From positions 1 to 30,462 of the IMG/VR virus record IMGVR_UViG_3300030382_001802: a stretch of DNA of 30,462 nt; one strand, 5' to 3'. Shown here piece after piece: positions 10,301 through 18,454 of this stretch. A program made the translations under genes and the position numbers. Numbering within the stretch: position 1 is the first letter of the stretch; each line of letters begins with the position of its first letter. This stretch comes from a virus. The notes below the pieces were generated by a model. That model made no database searches, was not told the origin of the DNA, and was given only the letters and a program-made list of their open reading frames with translations.

Positions 10301-13300
10301 CTGGGAGAGGTTTTGAAGGGGACGCAGAGATGAATAGGAAAGCACATTTATTAATGGCTGACCCAAAAAAGAATAACTATTTAATGGGGGAACTTGAAAA
10401 GGGGTTTGAAGATATTGGTGTTCCCACGCTTATAGAGGCTATGAAATCTCCGGGCAATGAAAGATTTGCTAATATGGCTTATAACAAGATTCAAAGGGCT
10501 AATGATTCTTTTATAGCAACTCTGGTTGAAGAAGGCGAAATGCGGTTTGAAGATGCTGACCTCTATCGGAATGAAGTTGCTGAACAGTTAAAGGTTCATG
10601 AAAAGCTTATGCAGTATAGTCCTGATAGCTTAGCTGGTATCTTTCATAAGTATGGAAGAGACTACAGAATGAACAGCACAAGGAATTATGTTGTTAAGAG
10701 GCTTACCAAGCCTAAGGTTGGTAATAGTTTCTCTTCAAGAATGCGTCCTTATGATATTGAATTACAAAATAGAACTGACCCAGAAGGGCCAACCTCTACC
10801 TTAAAAGGTGGTTTAGACCCAGTTATAAGAGATAAGGCTGCTGTTAATGTAGCAGATTTAATGTTTAAAAGAGTAACAAAAGCTAAAAAAACAGATAGGG
10901 CTGTTTTTAATGAAACAGATGTTCCTGTTAGAAATAATGTAAGTGGAACTGTTCATCTCGATAATATAATTAGTGGTGGAGGTATAGTTGGGAGAAAAGG
11001 TGTAAAGGGAGCTTATAAAGTTGAAAAAGTAATAGGTGATAAGTATAAAATATATGAAATTACTGAACCAGATATTATTAGTGGAGAAAATTTATTCTTT
11101 CTTGATGAGGGATTTAAGGATTTTGAACTTTATTCTACAGTCTGGGGTGGAAAAGGTAAACGACTTGAGGATGTCTGGAATCAATTTAATGGAGAAGGAT
11201 ATGGAGCTTCCCAAGAGAAAGTAAGAGAAGTATTAAGGACTGCCTTAACTCGTGTCCCTATGGACAGTATTAGCGGTTCACATATTCTGAACTTTGGAGG
11301 ATTTACTGGTGTTCGTGGTTATGGAGTTTTGTTGCATCCTAGGACAATGGATGCTCTTGGTGGTGCCGACCTTGATGGTGATAAAGCCTTTGGATTCTTT
11401 GGTTCTGAAAATTATGGCTTTAAAAAAGCATGGAAAGATTTATACCATAGTAATAAGAACGAAGGAGAAGGGTTAACCTCTGACCAATTAAAGGATAAGT
11501 ATCGAGAAACATTTGTTCATGGAATGGATGCTAAGGGAGAAGAATTTGGTGATGCCTTTCATCAGTATTCTCCTCATACTAGACTTAATATATCCGAAGC
11601 TGCCTTTGTTGGGAGACATAGTTTAGGCCCTACTGTTGTTAACCGTGCTACGCTTAATGCAGCATGGTCTGCTATTAGAGGAAGTAAAGATGGGTTCTTT
11701 GATTATGAAACTTCAATGAAAGGATTGACTGTTACTCCTAGTGAAGGTATTAGACCTGTCCCAGTAGATGACCCTGCAAAACCTTTAATGAGCAGTTTAC
11801 CTGTTAAAGGTAATACTCCAACAATGTTTTATACTGGCGTAGGCTCTAGAGATGTTCCTAAGGAAGTAAGAAGTGAAATGGCTGCTCTTGCAAGGGAATT
11901 GGAAAAAGCAGGATATACTTTAAGAACAGGAGATGCTAAAGGTTCTGATGCTGCTTTTAGGGCTGGTGCAAGAAAAAAAGAAGTTTATAAAGCATCTGAT
12001 GCTAATGACCGTGCAAGAGCAATAGCACAAGAAGTACATCCAGCATGGGGAAATTTAAAAAGTGATTACGTAAAAAACTTAATGGCTCGTAATACTTTTC
12101 AAGTATTTGGAAAGGACTTAGGATTACCTTCTGACTTTGCTGTAGTCTGGACTAAAGGAGGAGAAGAGAGTTATACACAAAGAACCTTTAAGACTGGTGG
12201 AACTGGTCAGGCTATAGAACTTGCCTCAAGAAGAGGAATACCAGTTATAAATCTTTCTAATCCTAATTGGCGTACTAAGTTAGATGCTGTGTTATCTGGT
12301 AAGACTGAAACTGAACTTCCGTCATATCAAGCTGAAGGAGCTATCAAAGTTAGAATGACTCCTTTAATGGATGCTGAGAATATGAAACTCTTTAGAGAGA
12401 AAGCAAGGGCTGCTATCAGCTTTGCGTCTGACCCTATGGATGAAGGGGGCTTAAAAAACAGGAATGTATTCTTTGATGAATTAGCTAGGCATCTTTTTAA
12501 ATGGGAAGTCTACGACCCCCGTACTGGTGAGATTATTAAAGACCTTACCAATAGTTATAATAACCATACCATAGGGTCATTTAATAAAAACAGAAGAACT
12601 GGTATTGTCAAGATAATGTCTGATATCAATAGCAAACTCTATGGTAAGAATGTTATGGAGAACAGAAGGTGGCAATTTTATGAGGTACAGGAAGCTCTGA
12701 GAGCGGGAGAAAAGATTGATGCTTTTGGTAGGAATAATATGCTTTCAAAGCTTGCCCATTCTTTAAACGGGGTTGATTATTCAGATGGAATATTTAACAG
12801 AGTCAACTTTAATAAACTGTCTGAGATGTATCAATCCCATGAAGAAGCAGTTAAAAGCGACCGATTTAGATGGTTAAAAGATATTCTTGGAAGAAAGAGT
12901 ATGTTTGTTAGGCAGGGATGGTTTACAGATTTTATTATTGAACATAAACTAAATACTGAAGAAGGAATGAGTAAGGCTACAAATCCTAATTTACCCGAAT
13001 GGAATAAAGTTAACAAAGCTTTGCAAATAAGATATACTAAGGGTAAAGACAAGGGTAGATTTATATTCGGGATAATGAATCGTAACCAATACATGATTAA
13101 AAATATACAGGAGCCGGGTTACAGAAGGTATGTTCTTAACCATATCCTGAAACAAGCAGAAGATTTTGTAGTAAATGATATTTCTGATATAGCAAGCATG
13201 AATCTCTTAAAAAGATATGGCGATGCTATACCGAGTAAAGCCATTGTGGAAGATATTATCCTCAAAGTGGAAGAACTTAAAAGACGTAGTTATCTTATGT

Positions 13301-16300
13301 CAAGAAAGATGGCTGGCAGACAAAGTATAGAGGATATGAAGCTAAATCCAGAAGAGAAACAATTGCTCCGAAATATTCGAAGAGGATTAGGAGCTGAAGA
13401 CGTTCCCGCTGAACAGTTATTTTCTCAGACTGAGATTGATAATCAGATTGTAGAATACAAACGGAATAAAAATTTAACTCCACAGGAGTCGGCATTTATG
13501 GATGCTTTGCTATTAGGTAGTGTTAATCGTGGTTTTCATAAGGCAATTGAACAGATTGATGCTACTCTGCCTAAAGAAGGCAGGTCTGAATTATTTGAAC
13601 AGGAATATCAGAAGTTAAAGAAATTTAAGGAAAATACTACTGTCTCCAGATTAGGCTTTGCAAGTAATGCAGTCGATAGGGCTGTTCTGGCTGATTATAT
13701 GAAAGAATATAAGACTCTATGGAATAAGTCTTCTGCTATAGACCCCAAAGTAAAGTCAACAGTCATTGGTGAATCAAAGGTAGCTGAAAAAGATAGGCCA
13801 ATAGTTGATGAAAATGGTAACACAGTTGAGGGCTCTATTTTAGAAACTCCAGAACAGGATAAGATGACACAGCAATATCTTGATGAGGTTAAGCCTTTTG
13901 AAGGCTTGCATGATGGAGAGCTTAAAGGAGAGTCTAAAGAAGTATATTACTCTATGAAGAGTCATCTTGAGCATTACCAGAACAAAGTTGGAAAAAACTT
14001 ACAGGGTATAGTAAGGGATGTTGTAGGTAAAGATTTGAATTCCATGAATCTTGAAGACTGGAGAACTATGGATAGATATTTTAAACAGGTACGGACTGGT
14101 ACTTGGTATCAAAGAATGTTTGATAAAGTCTTATCAAAGTCACCAGAGATTAAGAAAAGATATCATCATATGTTTCCTGAAGCAATCAATAGGGACATGA
14201 TGAGATACGAACTTGAGCTTATGGATGTTAGAAGACCCTATATTGATAAGGATGGTAATGAACAGATAGGCCCAGCTTTAAGAGCTACTGGTGTAGTAGA
14301 TATGTTGCAGAGGGGTGTTTACTCTTCTCAAGAGAATGCTATTAATATTGAACAGTCAGAGAAGAAAAAACTGAAAGAAACATTGAGACCCTATGTAGAC
14401 AGTATACCCGAGGGCAGAGCTTTATATAGGATGGCTGTGAGGATAAGAGAAGAAGCTGGCTTTGGTAATGAGCAGTTTGATTATGGTAAGTATCTTAAGG
14501 ATGAAGCATTAAAACAGGACTGGGAGTCGTTAAAAGATAAAGAATTTGGTATAATCCTTCCTGATGGAACAAAAGATAAGATGACAGGTCGTAAAATTGT
14601 TGCTAATATAAATGATATTATTACTGAACAGAATAAAAAGGTGCATAAATGGCTTGTTGGTGATGAAGAAAAGATTAATTTTTATCTTGATATGGATGAT
14701 GGTACGCATGCAGGTCTTGTAAGATTAAAGAATAGATTCTTGGAAGACTTAAGAGAAGCAGCACGTAAAAACGAACCCATGGATATAGAACTTGGTATTG
14801 ATGGACTTAATAGGATTGCAAAAAGAATCTTAATCTCTCAAGTTCCTGAAGCTGGAAGGGAAGAAGCACAGAAAGCTTTAAGAGAAAATCTAAAGATAGG
14901 TGAGACTGGTGAGTTGAATCCTAATTTTTATTTTCCCCATGTGAACTTTGACCGTGGTCAAGCAAGAAAAAGACTTCTTGAAGCATTAGAGAATACTCTT
15001 GATGATAGGTCTCTTGAAAGTAGAGATAGAGAAATCAAAGTCCAGAAACTTATCCATCATTATAAGCAGATGACTGGTGACTGGGTTTCAAAAGATGAGA
15101 TGGGTGACCGCTGGGATGAAATAGGTGACCATTTAAGTGCTATAGCCGATAGAAAGACTGCTTCCAAGGAATATATACAATGGTATAAGTCTGAAATGAA
15201 AGTAGGGAACCAGTATAGTCGTTCGAAAGACCCAATACCCGGATGGGATATTGACCCAGAAGCCTATGAATTTTATATGAAAAATATAAGTGACACTTTT
15301 TATCGTATTACTTCACAGATAGCATCCCGCTCATTAATTAACGATTGGTCACAGGATTTTTACTTCAGGTCTAAAAAAGACAAAAAGCTTACTAATTCAT
15401 GGAGAAACTTCCTTAGGCTCTATGTTCAAGATAGTATGGGTTATCCCAGCCAAATACCAGAAAAGGTCCTTAATGACCCAAAAATGAAGCTTAAAGGCAC
15501 ACCCTATGCATGGTTGGCTGATAGTAATGTCTTAGACAGGGTAAATAACATAGCTTCTAAGCTTGGGGTAAGACAGAGGAATTTACCCAAAGAATTAAGA
15601 GGCTATGGCTATAAAGACCTTTCTGCTTGGACTAACCTTGAAGCAAAGTACCAACTGGCTACATTACTTGCCCATCCTAAGAGCTCAATAGCTAACTTTT
15701 ATGGTGGTACTTCCATGACTATAATAAATACTGGTTGGGAGAACTTTAGGAACGCTAGAAAGATTGAATATTTATCTAATACAGTCAATCCTAAGTGGAA
15801 TCGGATGCAGGATGTAGAGGACTGGGTTACATCACATGGTGTTATTGAAGAGTTTCTACGTTATGAGGCCGATATTAACCCTCAAGTTAAAGGAGAGAAA
15901 TGGAATCGTTTCTTTGAGGATGCCATGGCTAAGATTAGGAAAGACCCTAATATGGATGATAGCACTCTGTATGAATTAGCTAAGAAGCATCGTTTAACTG
16001 ATAAAGCATTTCAAGTAGCCGCTTCTTTTATGCGTGTCCCTGAAAGAATTTTGCGTAGAGATGCCTTTGTAGCCCACTATTTACAGGCAAAAGAGAAATT
16101 TGGGGGTGCTATAACCGATTTTAACGACCCTTTTCTAGTTGAGATGGCTAAAAAAGGTGTTAAAGCTACTCAATTTCTGTATTCAGCTCCTTTTAGACCG
16201 GCTTTTGCAAGGACTGCTCTGGGTAAGGTACTTACAAGGTTTCAATTATGGGCTTGGAATAGTGTAAGATTTAGAAATCAGGTTTTACGTGAGGCAGAAG

Positions 16301-16794
16301 TTAGAGGTTGGAGAGAGGGAACTCCTGAGTTTAAAAGATTCCAAAGATTAGCCACTCATGACTTCTTTGTCACTGGAATGGCAAGTATATTTATGTATTC
16401 TCTGTTTGAGAATGCTTTACCAGCTCCATGGAATTGGTTCCAAGATACAGCTGACTTGTTATATGGTGACGACAAGGAAAGAGAAAGAGCTTTCTTTGGG
16501 GCTTATCCTTATCCATTTCAGCCTTTACAAATGGCGACGCCTCCTATTGCAAGACTACTTCCTCCGCTTTTTAAAGGTATGGTCACTGATGACTATACGA
16601 AACTTTCTAATTATTATGTCTGGACTATGTTTCCATTTGGAAGACTTGCTAAGGATATAGCCGGCCCGGGCGGAGTAATAGATAATCCTGTTTATGGTGT
16701 GTCTAAGTTGACTGGTATTCCCTATATTCAGTTTGCAAAACATTTGAAGTCTGCTTTTAAACCAGAAGAAGAAGAGGAAGAAGAAAGTGCCTGA
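7345..16794 (+). CDS. Giant multidomain virion protein with predicted DPBB RNA polymerase and SLOG domains
   Basis: A single uninterrupted frame of 3149 residues starting at GTG 7345; an in-frame TGA at 7336 limits the start. About residues 75-250 are Ala/Gly-rich and hydrophobic, as in ejected virion proteins. Residues 804-848 read SDGAIIG, then GTVK (K832), then GALLGK. At 1342-1346 is DLDGD inside LGGADLDGDKAFGFFG. This order, a DG...K block followed by DxDGD, is that of single-chain double-psi-beta-barrel RNA polymerases (YonO, QDE-1-like, crAss-like phage virion RNAP). Residues 1494-1643 (MFYTGVGSRDVPKEV to GIPVINLSNPNW) look like a SLOG/DprA-like Rossmann domain. The protein ends in an acidic tail (PEEEEEEES). 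It probably enters the cell with the DNA and transcribes early genes. The polymerase call rests on motifs alone; a polyvalent toxin-like or purely structural role is the alternative. Confidence 0.75.
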   Translation: MPLLPQFNPYIPEQELSKALAQYKQSPDSFSDKDVETLKNHARYYNVPFATDESRHQGRIGGLISQLGSGFTEGWTTFNVFKDKPRDEYEAIARNIGHLAGFVGYIPAAPFKLLGLKTLAAAAKKAKGRSVPMWAAKLATEKASKIVGPALKGAVIARAGAVGSAATFLSKPLVKDIVEGSFHLGVASSVSSWQGGVDEMMRSFVGGAKTGAVFRGIGNIIKTDSETANKILRGLSSSMYMGLPATAQGATTPEQVYEYLLGAYFGWKEMPYHRRAAGKHLNKMVEQRKTDPEIVKGWEDLDAKTQKYAKEKSIKTFGTREENLAIGYKLAKDQGVDVEQQQEYAENYANEVEARARATAGPMAETDESKEAAEVNKERTAETERGSSTVEGQENLDTGSELVEIPSFSYQTENYVRRTFEDIYEKAPSKSQKIAEIAGDLEQTWESMIERGRVDNVNPSDDMVNYINETYGRKLDYNEAIFWRSLGNRRLKEKRVPLLTWHNGRIDPILEDKSGAGLVPTNLAGNRKALYEEPKIIDKVYQEESGTTNSAYMVLDHAIFKGNRGIEEVPLTDLDKHFRRELQRDPQMKELSESGNWEDRQMFWQAVDAKKAAFNRDNMLNMDAKEGGFYYFGGRGDAARHYYVRYHPRVGNTPEAVNKNLNLIRDLYAAKGIMKNGERISNADFNRMYSRAKGNWMKEYSADDGKELARMGEIFDKAFVSNMFYEVNMNGLQINRAGLSKVLDVGFINDAKDLNKRSQIWLTTGISSNPDFINARLVDSKVPLDREGNYNIKIVEDFDEKLYSDGAIIGHPDVIDAMNADYGLPDKGGTVKSFMVSPNSKHGALLGKYMIHSAPKNIQLWMEKHNVHMIVPRSAAKQLGTRGELRVKDGKPHRTLGRLTWKDGGIALEGTKKETDTYKVHSFDFKGVFSEKNDEHTLRDVTLPKQMQSNLTPYTYSTMQVPEGKERDEIVARNREVIDDMYDTLSGRGFEGDAEMNRKAHLLMADPKKNNYLMGELEKGFEDIGVPTLIEAMKSPGNERFANMAYNKIQRANDSFIATLVEEGEMRFEDADLYRNEVAEQLKVHEKLMQYSPDSLAGIFHKYGRDYRMNSTRNYVVKRLTKPKVGNSFSSRMRPYDIELQNRTDPEGPTSTLKGGLDPVIRDKAAVNVADLMFKRVTKAKKTDRAVFNETDVPVRNNVSGTVHLDNIISGGGIVGRKGVKGAYKVEKVIGDKYKIYEITEPDIISGENLFFLDEGFKDFELYSTVWGGKGKRLEDVWNQFNGEGYGASQEKVREVLRTALTRVPMDSISGSHILNFGGFTGVRGYGVLLHPRTMDALGGADLDGDKAFGFFGSENYGFKKAWKDLYHSNKNEGEGLTSDQLKDKYRETFVHGMDAKGEEFGDAFHQYSPHTRLNISEAAFVGRHSLGPTVVNRATLNAAWSAIRGSKDGFFDYETSMKGLTVTPSEGIRPVPVDDPAKPLMSSLPVKGNTPTMFYTGVGSRDVPKEVRSEMAALARELEKAGYTLRTGDAKGSDAAFRAGARKKEVYKASDANDRARAIAQEVHPAWGNLKSDYVKNLMARNTFQVFGKDLGLPSDFAVVWTKGGEESYTQRTFKTGGTGQAIELASRRGIPVINLSNPNWRTKLDAVLSGKTETELPSYQAEGAIKVRMTPLMDAENMKLFREKARAAISFASDPMDEGGLKNRNVFFDELARHLFKWEVYDPRTGEIIKDLTNSYNNHTIGSFNKNRRTGIVKIMSDINSKLYGKNVMENRRWQFYEVQEALRAGEKIDAFGRNNMLSKLAHSLNGVDYSDGIFNRVNFNKLSEMYQSHEEAVKSDRFRWLKDILGRKSMFVRQGWFTDFIIEHKLNTEEGMSKATNPNLPEWNKVNKALQIRYTKGKDKGRFIFGIMNRNQYMIKNIQEPGYRRYVLNHILKQAEDFVVNDISDIASMNLLKRYGDAIPSKAIVEDIILKVEELKRRSYLMSRKMAGRQSIEDMKLNPEEKQLLRNIRRGLGAEDVPAEQLFSQTEIDNQIVEYKRNKNLTPQESAFMDALLLGSVNRGFHKAIEQIDATLPKEGRSELFEQEYQKLKKFKENTTVSRLGFASNAVDRAVLADYMKEYKTLWNKSSAIDPKVKSTVIGESKVAEKDRPIVDENGNTVEGSILETPEQDKMTQQYLDEVKPFEGLHDGELKGESKEVYYSMKSHLEHYQNKVGKNLQGIVRDVVGKDLNSMNLEDWRTMDRYFKQVRTGTWYQRMFDKVLSKSPEIKKRYHHMFPEAINRDMMRYELELMDVRRPYIDKDGNEQIGPALRATGVVDMLQRGVYSSQENAINIEQSEKKKLKETLRPYVDSIPEGRALYRMAVRIREEAGFGNEQFDYGKYLKDEALKQDWESLKDKEFGIILPDGTKDKMTGRKIVANINDIITEQNKKVHKWLVGDEEKINFYLDMDDGTHAGLVRLKNRFLEDLREAARKNEPMDIELGIDGLNRIAKRILISQVPEAGREEAQKALRENLKIGETGELNPNFYFPHVNFDRGQARKRLLEALENTLDDRSLESRDREIKVQKLIHHYKQMTGDWVSKDEMGDRWDEIGDHLSAIADRKTASKEYIQWYKSEMKVGNQYSRSKDPIPGWDIDPEAYEFYMKNISDTFYRITSQIASRSLINDWSQDFYFRSKKDKKLTNSWRNFLRLYVQDSMGYPSQIPEKVLNDPKMKLKGTPYAWLADSNVLDRVNNIASKLGVRQRNLPKELRGYGYKDLSAWTNLEAKYQLATLLAHPKSSIANFYGGTSMTIINTGWENFRNARKIEYLSNTVNPKWNRMQDVEDWVTSHGVIEEFLRYEADINPQVKGEKWNRFFEDAMAKIRKDPNMDDSTLYELAKKHRLTDKAFQVAASFMRVPERILRRDAFVAHYLQAKEKFGGAITDFNDPFLVEMAKKGVKATQFLYSAPFRPAFARTALGKVLTRFQLWAWNSVRFRNQVLREAEVRGWREGTPEFKRFQRLATHDFFVTGMASIFMYSLFENALPAPWNWFQDTADLLYGDDKERERAFFGAYPYPFQPLQMATPPIARLLPPLFKGMVTDDYTKLSNYYVWTMFPFGRLAKDIAGPGGVIDNPVYGVSKLTGIPYIQFAKHLKSAFKPEEEEEEESA

Positions 16795-16888
16795 TAGAGA
16801 TGACCTATTTCCAGCATTAGCTGGAGGTAGCGTTGGTCTGTTGGGATGGGGAGCTTTGCAATTAGCAAGTACTCTAATGGAAGACTAG
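16787..16888 (+). CDS. 33-residue predicted membrane peptide
   Basis: A GTG at 16787, inside the last codons of the giant gene, opens a 33-codon frame ending at TAG 16886-16888. The product begins MPDRDDLFPALAGG and continues with one short hydrophobic helix (SVGLLGWGALQLASTL) and an acidic end. GAGGAAG upstream can serve as a ribosome binding site, and the SET gene starts at the next base. The frame fills the whole gap between two real genes, which supports it. It may be a holin-like or other small membrane protein; no family is recognised. Confidence 0.45.
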   Translation: MPDRDDLFPALAGGSVGLLGWGALQLASTLMED

Positions 16889-17266
16889 GTGGAATTGATA
16901 GTCCAAGAGGATGAGGACGGAATAAAAGGTGTATATTCTATAGATGGCTGTCTCGGTCTTACCAAGTCAATGCCATTTGTTTATAAGTTTGCTCCAGTAT
17001 ATATAGAAAAACCGACAAGAACCTCAATTCAGTTCAGAGAGAAACACTTTGAAGACAAGATTGGAAGGTTTATAAATCACAACTGTAATCCGAATACCAG
17101 AGTTTTACCCCTGAATGGAACTGGTGATATAGTCCTAGTACCAACAAGAGCTATAGCTAAGAATGAAGAGATTACGATTGACTATAATCGTACAGAGAAA
17201 AAACTGTCACACCCATTCGAATGTGACTGTCATGGTAGGCTTATCCAAGGACTGAGTCCTGTCTAA
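16889..17266 (+). CDS. SET-domain protein lysine methyltransferase
   Basis: A protein of 125 residues made almost only of a SET domain, so it should transfer methyl groups from S-adenosylmethionine to lysine side chains. Visible motifs are GRFINHNCNPNTRV (residues 59-72, matching the RFINHSCxPN signature that forms the SAM/pseudoknot site), AIAKNEEITIDYN (88-100, the GEELTxDY motif with Tyr99) and a post-SET-like CDCHG (C112, C114), although the third post-SET Cys is not obvious. The length is close to the small chlorovirus vSET protein. The start is a GTG immediately after the small membrane ORF. The substrate cannot be read from sequence: a host chromatin or ribosomal protein, or a viral protein, are possible. 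Confidence 0.85.
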   Translation: MELIVQEDEDGIKGVYSIDGCLGLTKSMPFVYKFAPVYIEKPTRTSIQFREKHFEDKIGRFINHNCNPNTRVLPLNGTGDIVLVPTRAIAKNEEITIDYNRTEKKLSHPFECDCHGRLIQGLSPV

Positions 17267-17282
17267 GATAAATATTTTTAAA

Positions 17283-17384
17283 TAAAGAGCATAGGGAGGG
17301 ATTAGCCTCCCTTATTACTTGGCTCAGGTCTTTGTAGAGTTCGGCTGACTTACGGGTCTGTCACCTCCACCTAAATGCTCTTTA
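17283..17384. ncRNA. Structured element between the convergent gene blocks
   Basis: TAAAGAGCAT (17283-17292) and ATGCTCTTTA (17375-17384) form a perfect 10-bp closing stem. Inside are the AGGGAGG/CCTCCCT hairpin (17293-17312) and GACU-UACG-GGUC (tetraloop stem near 17347-17358). It also holds TCACCTCC, which resembles the anti-Shine-Dalgarno end of 16S rRNA and could pair alternatively with GGGAGG. The strand of transcription cannot be decided. It may be a bidirectional terminator or a small RNA. Confidence 0.5.
17293..17312. terminator. Hairpin at the end of convergent transcription
   Basis: AGGGAGG-GATTAG-CCTCCCT is a perfect 7-bp stem with a 6-base loop, 26 bases after the SET stop and about 105 bases past the last - strand gene. 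There is no strong U tract on either side, so it is a weak intrinsic terminator at best. Its position between convergent transcripts supports a termination role. Confidence 0.4.
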
Positions 17385-17417
17385 CCGAATTTATAAAGCT
17401 TTACTAATATCATCGTA

Positions 17418-17714
17418 TTACTTTTCATGTTCATGATTTTTAATTTTCCAGTTTAACTGTTGTATATGCATTTCATTTTTTTCAATTGCATCAATCATTT
17501 TTAGTATATCCTTTTTAAGACTTTTTATTTCATCACAAGTATTTTTGAATTCTTTCTTAATTAAATAGCCTCGACGATGAATATCGGGAACTTTAACCTT
17601 TTTAGGTTCTTCCTCTTCAATTGCATCAGCATGTTCTTTACAAAAACAACAGATATCACTATCTGGATATCCGGGTTCTAAAAATAGTGCTCCACAACAA
17701 TTGGTTACTTTCAT
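17418..17714 (-). CDS. Small zinc-finger protein with coiled coil
   Basis: A protein of 98 residues, the last gene of the - strand run. The N-terminus MKVTNCCGALF and a following ICCFCKEH give a Cys cluster (C6, C7, C22, C23, C25) like the CCGA...CxxC zinc knuckles of small phage proteins. Residues about 55-95 form a charged helix, likely a coiled coil. AAAGGAT stands before the ATG. It is separated from its upstream neighbour by about 130 bases that hold a structured element. Function unknown; a nucleic-acid or protein-binding adaptor is plausible. Confidence 0.65.
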   Translation of the reverse strand: MKVTNCCGALFLEPGYPDSDICCFCKEHADAIEEEEPKKVKVPDIHRRGYLIKKEFKNTCDEIKSLKKDILKMIDAIEKNEMHIQQLNWKIKNHEHEK

Positions 17715-17746
17715 TGGTTATATCCTTTCATGGAAAGTTTAAAATA

Positions 17747-17842
17747 TTAGGGCAGTCAGTTTGCCAACCCAGCAATTACGTGTACTTGCCAGCTTTCATC
17801 AATAGAATAATTTTGTTATTGATTCAAGTTCTACTGCCCTAA
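17747..17842. ncRNA. Structured intergenic element with 10-bp closing stem
   Basis: TTAGGGCAGT (17747-17756) and ACTGCCCTAA (17833-17842) pair perfectly. ATCAATA/TATTGAT (17798-17804 with 17817-17823) form an inner hairpin, and a quasi-palindrome AATTACGTGTACTT lies between. It fills the gap between the MazG-like gene and the zinc-finger gene. Its closing stem could be mistaken for a tRNA acceptor, but no D or T arm exists. It may be a processing site, terminator or small RNA. Confidence 0.5.
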
Positions 17843-17844
17843 AT

Positions 17845-18192
17845 TTATTTTTTATCTATTTTCCCAGCGATAGCAATTTTTGATGCTAAATCTCGAAACT
17901 TTTTAGACGTTTTATTTTCACCTTCAATATATCTTGAGGCACTATAAGCATCCAGAGCTTTATATAACATTTCTACTTCGTCAGGATTAACAGGTAAAGT
18001 AATCGAAATTTCTTCATGTTCTTTAATTAATAATAATTTAGCAGAGAGATAGACACAAGCATCAAGTAACTCTTCTATACTCTCTTTAATCCAATCTCTG
18101 CCATCATCAGGTTTAAGCTCTTCTCCATATTTCTGAGCTCCGCCTTCAAGCCTGGTCTTGATTAAATCAATGATTTTTTGATTTGGAATCAT
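17845..18192 (-). CDS. MazG-like nucleotide pyrophosphohydrolase-like protein
   Basis: A protein of 115 residues. The N-terminal half, GAQKYGEELKPDDGRDW followed by IKESIEELLDACVYL, matches the first two helices of the all-alpha NTP pyrophosphatase (MazG/dUTPase-like) fold, with acidic residues E37, E40, E41 and D44 positioned to bind Mg. The second ExxD helix is less clear, so activity is uncertain. Such phage enzymes hydrolyse dNTPs or alarmone-type nucleotides to shape the nucleotide pool. A good AAGGAG site precedes the ATG. It lies in the distal part of the replication operon, which fits a role in nucleotide metabolism. Confidence 0.65.
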   Translation of the reverse strand: MIPNQKIIDLIKTRLEGGAQKYGEELKPDDGRDWIKESIEELLDACVYLSAKLLLIKEHEEISITLPVNPDEVEMLYKALDAYSASRYIEGENKTSKKFRDLASKIAIAGKIDKK

Positions 18193-18235
18193 TTTCTTTT
18201 TTCTCCTTGTTCATTTTATTGTCCTTTCTCGTTAG

Positions 18236-18454
18236 TTAATGTGACTTGAGTTTCAGAATCTGTGTGAACTTGTCCTCGAGTGTGTAGTAATCGGAGCCAA
18301 ACAGTATGGCTGTATCATCGTCATATTCGTTCTTTTCCTCGCTTGGTAGAGTAACTCCCTTATCACGAAGAAAGTTTTCCAGAACGTCCAATAGCTCATT
18401 TGCTATATGGCGTTCGCTAGACATTCCATTTTCATTACTGGTGTCGATACTCAT
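18236..18454 (-). CDS. Small acidic protein of unknown function
   Basis: A protein of 72 residues with no recognised family. It is acidic, with a central helical stretch (HIANELLDVLENFLRDKGV) and an Asp/Tyr-rich patch. Its ATG lies 20 bases inside the end of the upstream gene in another frame, an overlap typical of this operon. The ribosome binding site is weak, so expression probably depends on coupling to the gene before it. Confidence 0.5.
   Translation of the reverse strand: MSIDTSNENGMSSERHIANELLDVLENFLRDKGVTLPSEEKNEYDDDTAILFGSDYYTLEDKFTQILKLKSH

Noticed and set aside
7345-16794. T7/N4-type virion RNA polymerase
   Set aside because: The palm motifs of T7-like polymerases were not found; the DLDGD motif points to the double-psi-barrel class instead.
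17747-17842. A tRNA suggested by the GGGCAGT/ACTGCCC stem and a TTCAAGT segment
   Set aside because: No D arm, anticodon arm or paired T stem can be drawn on either strand.
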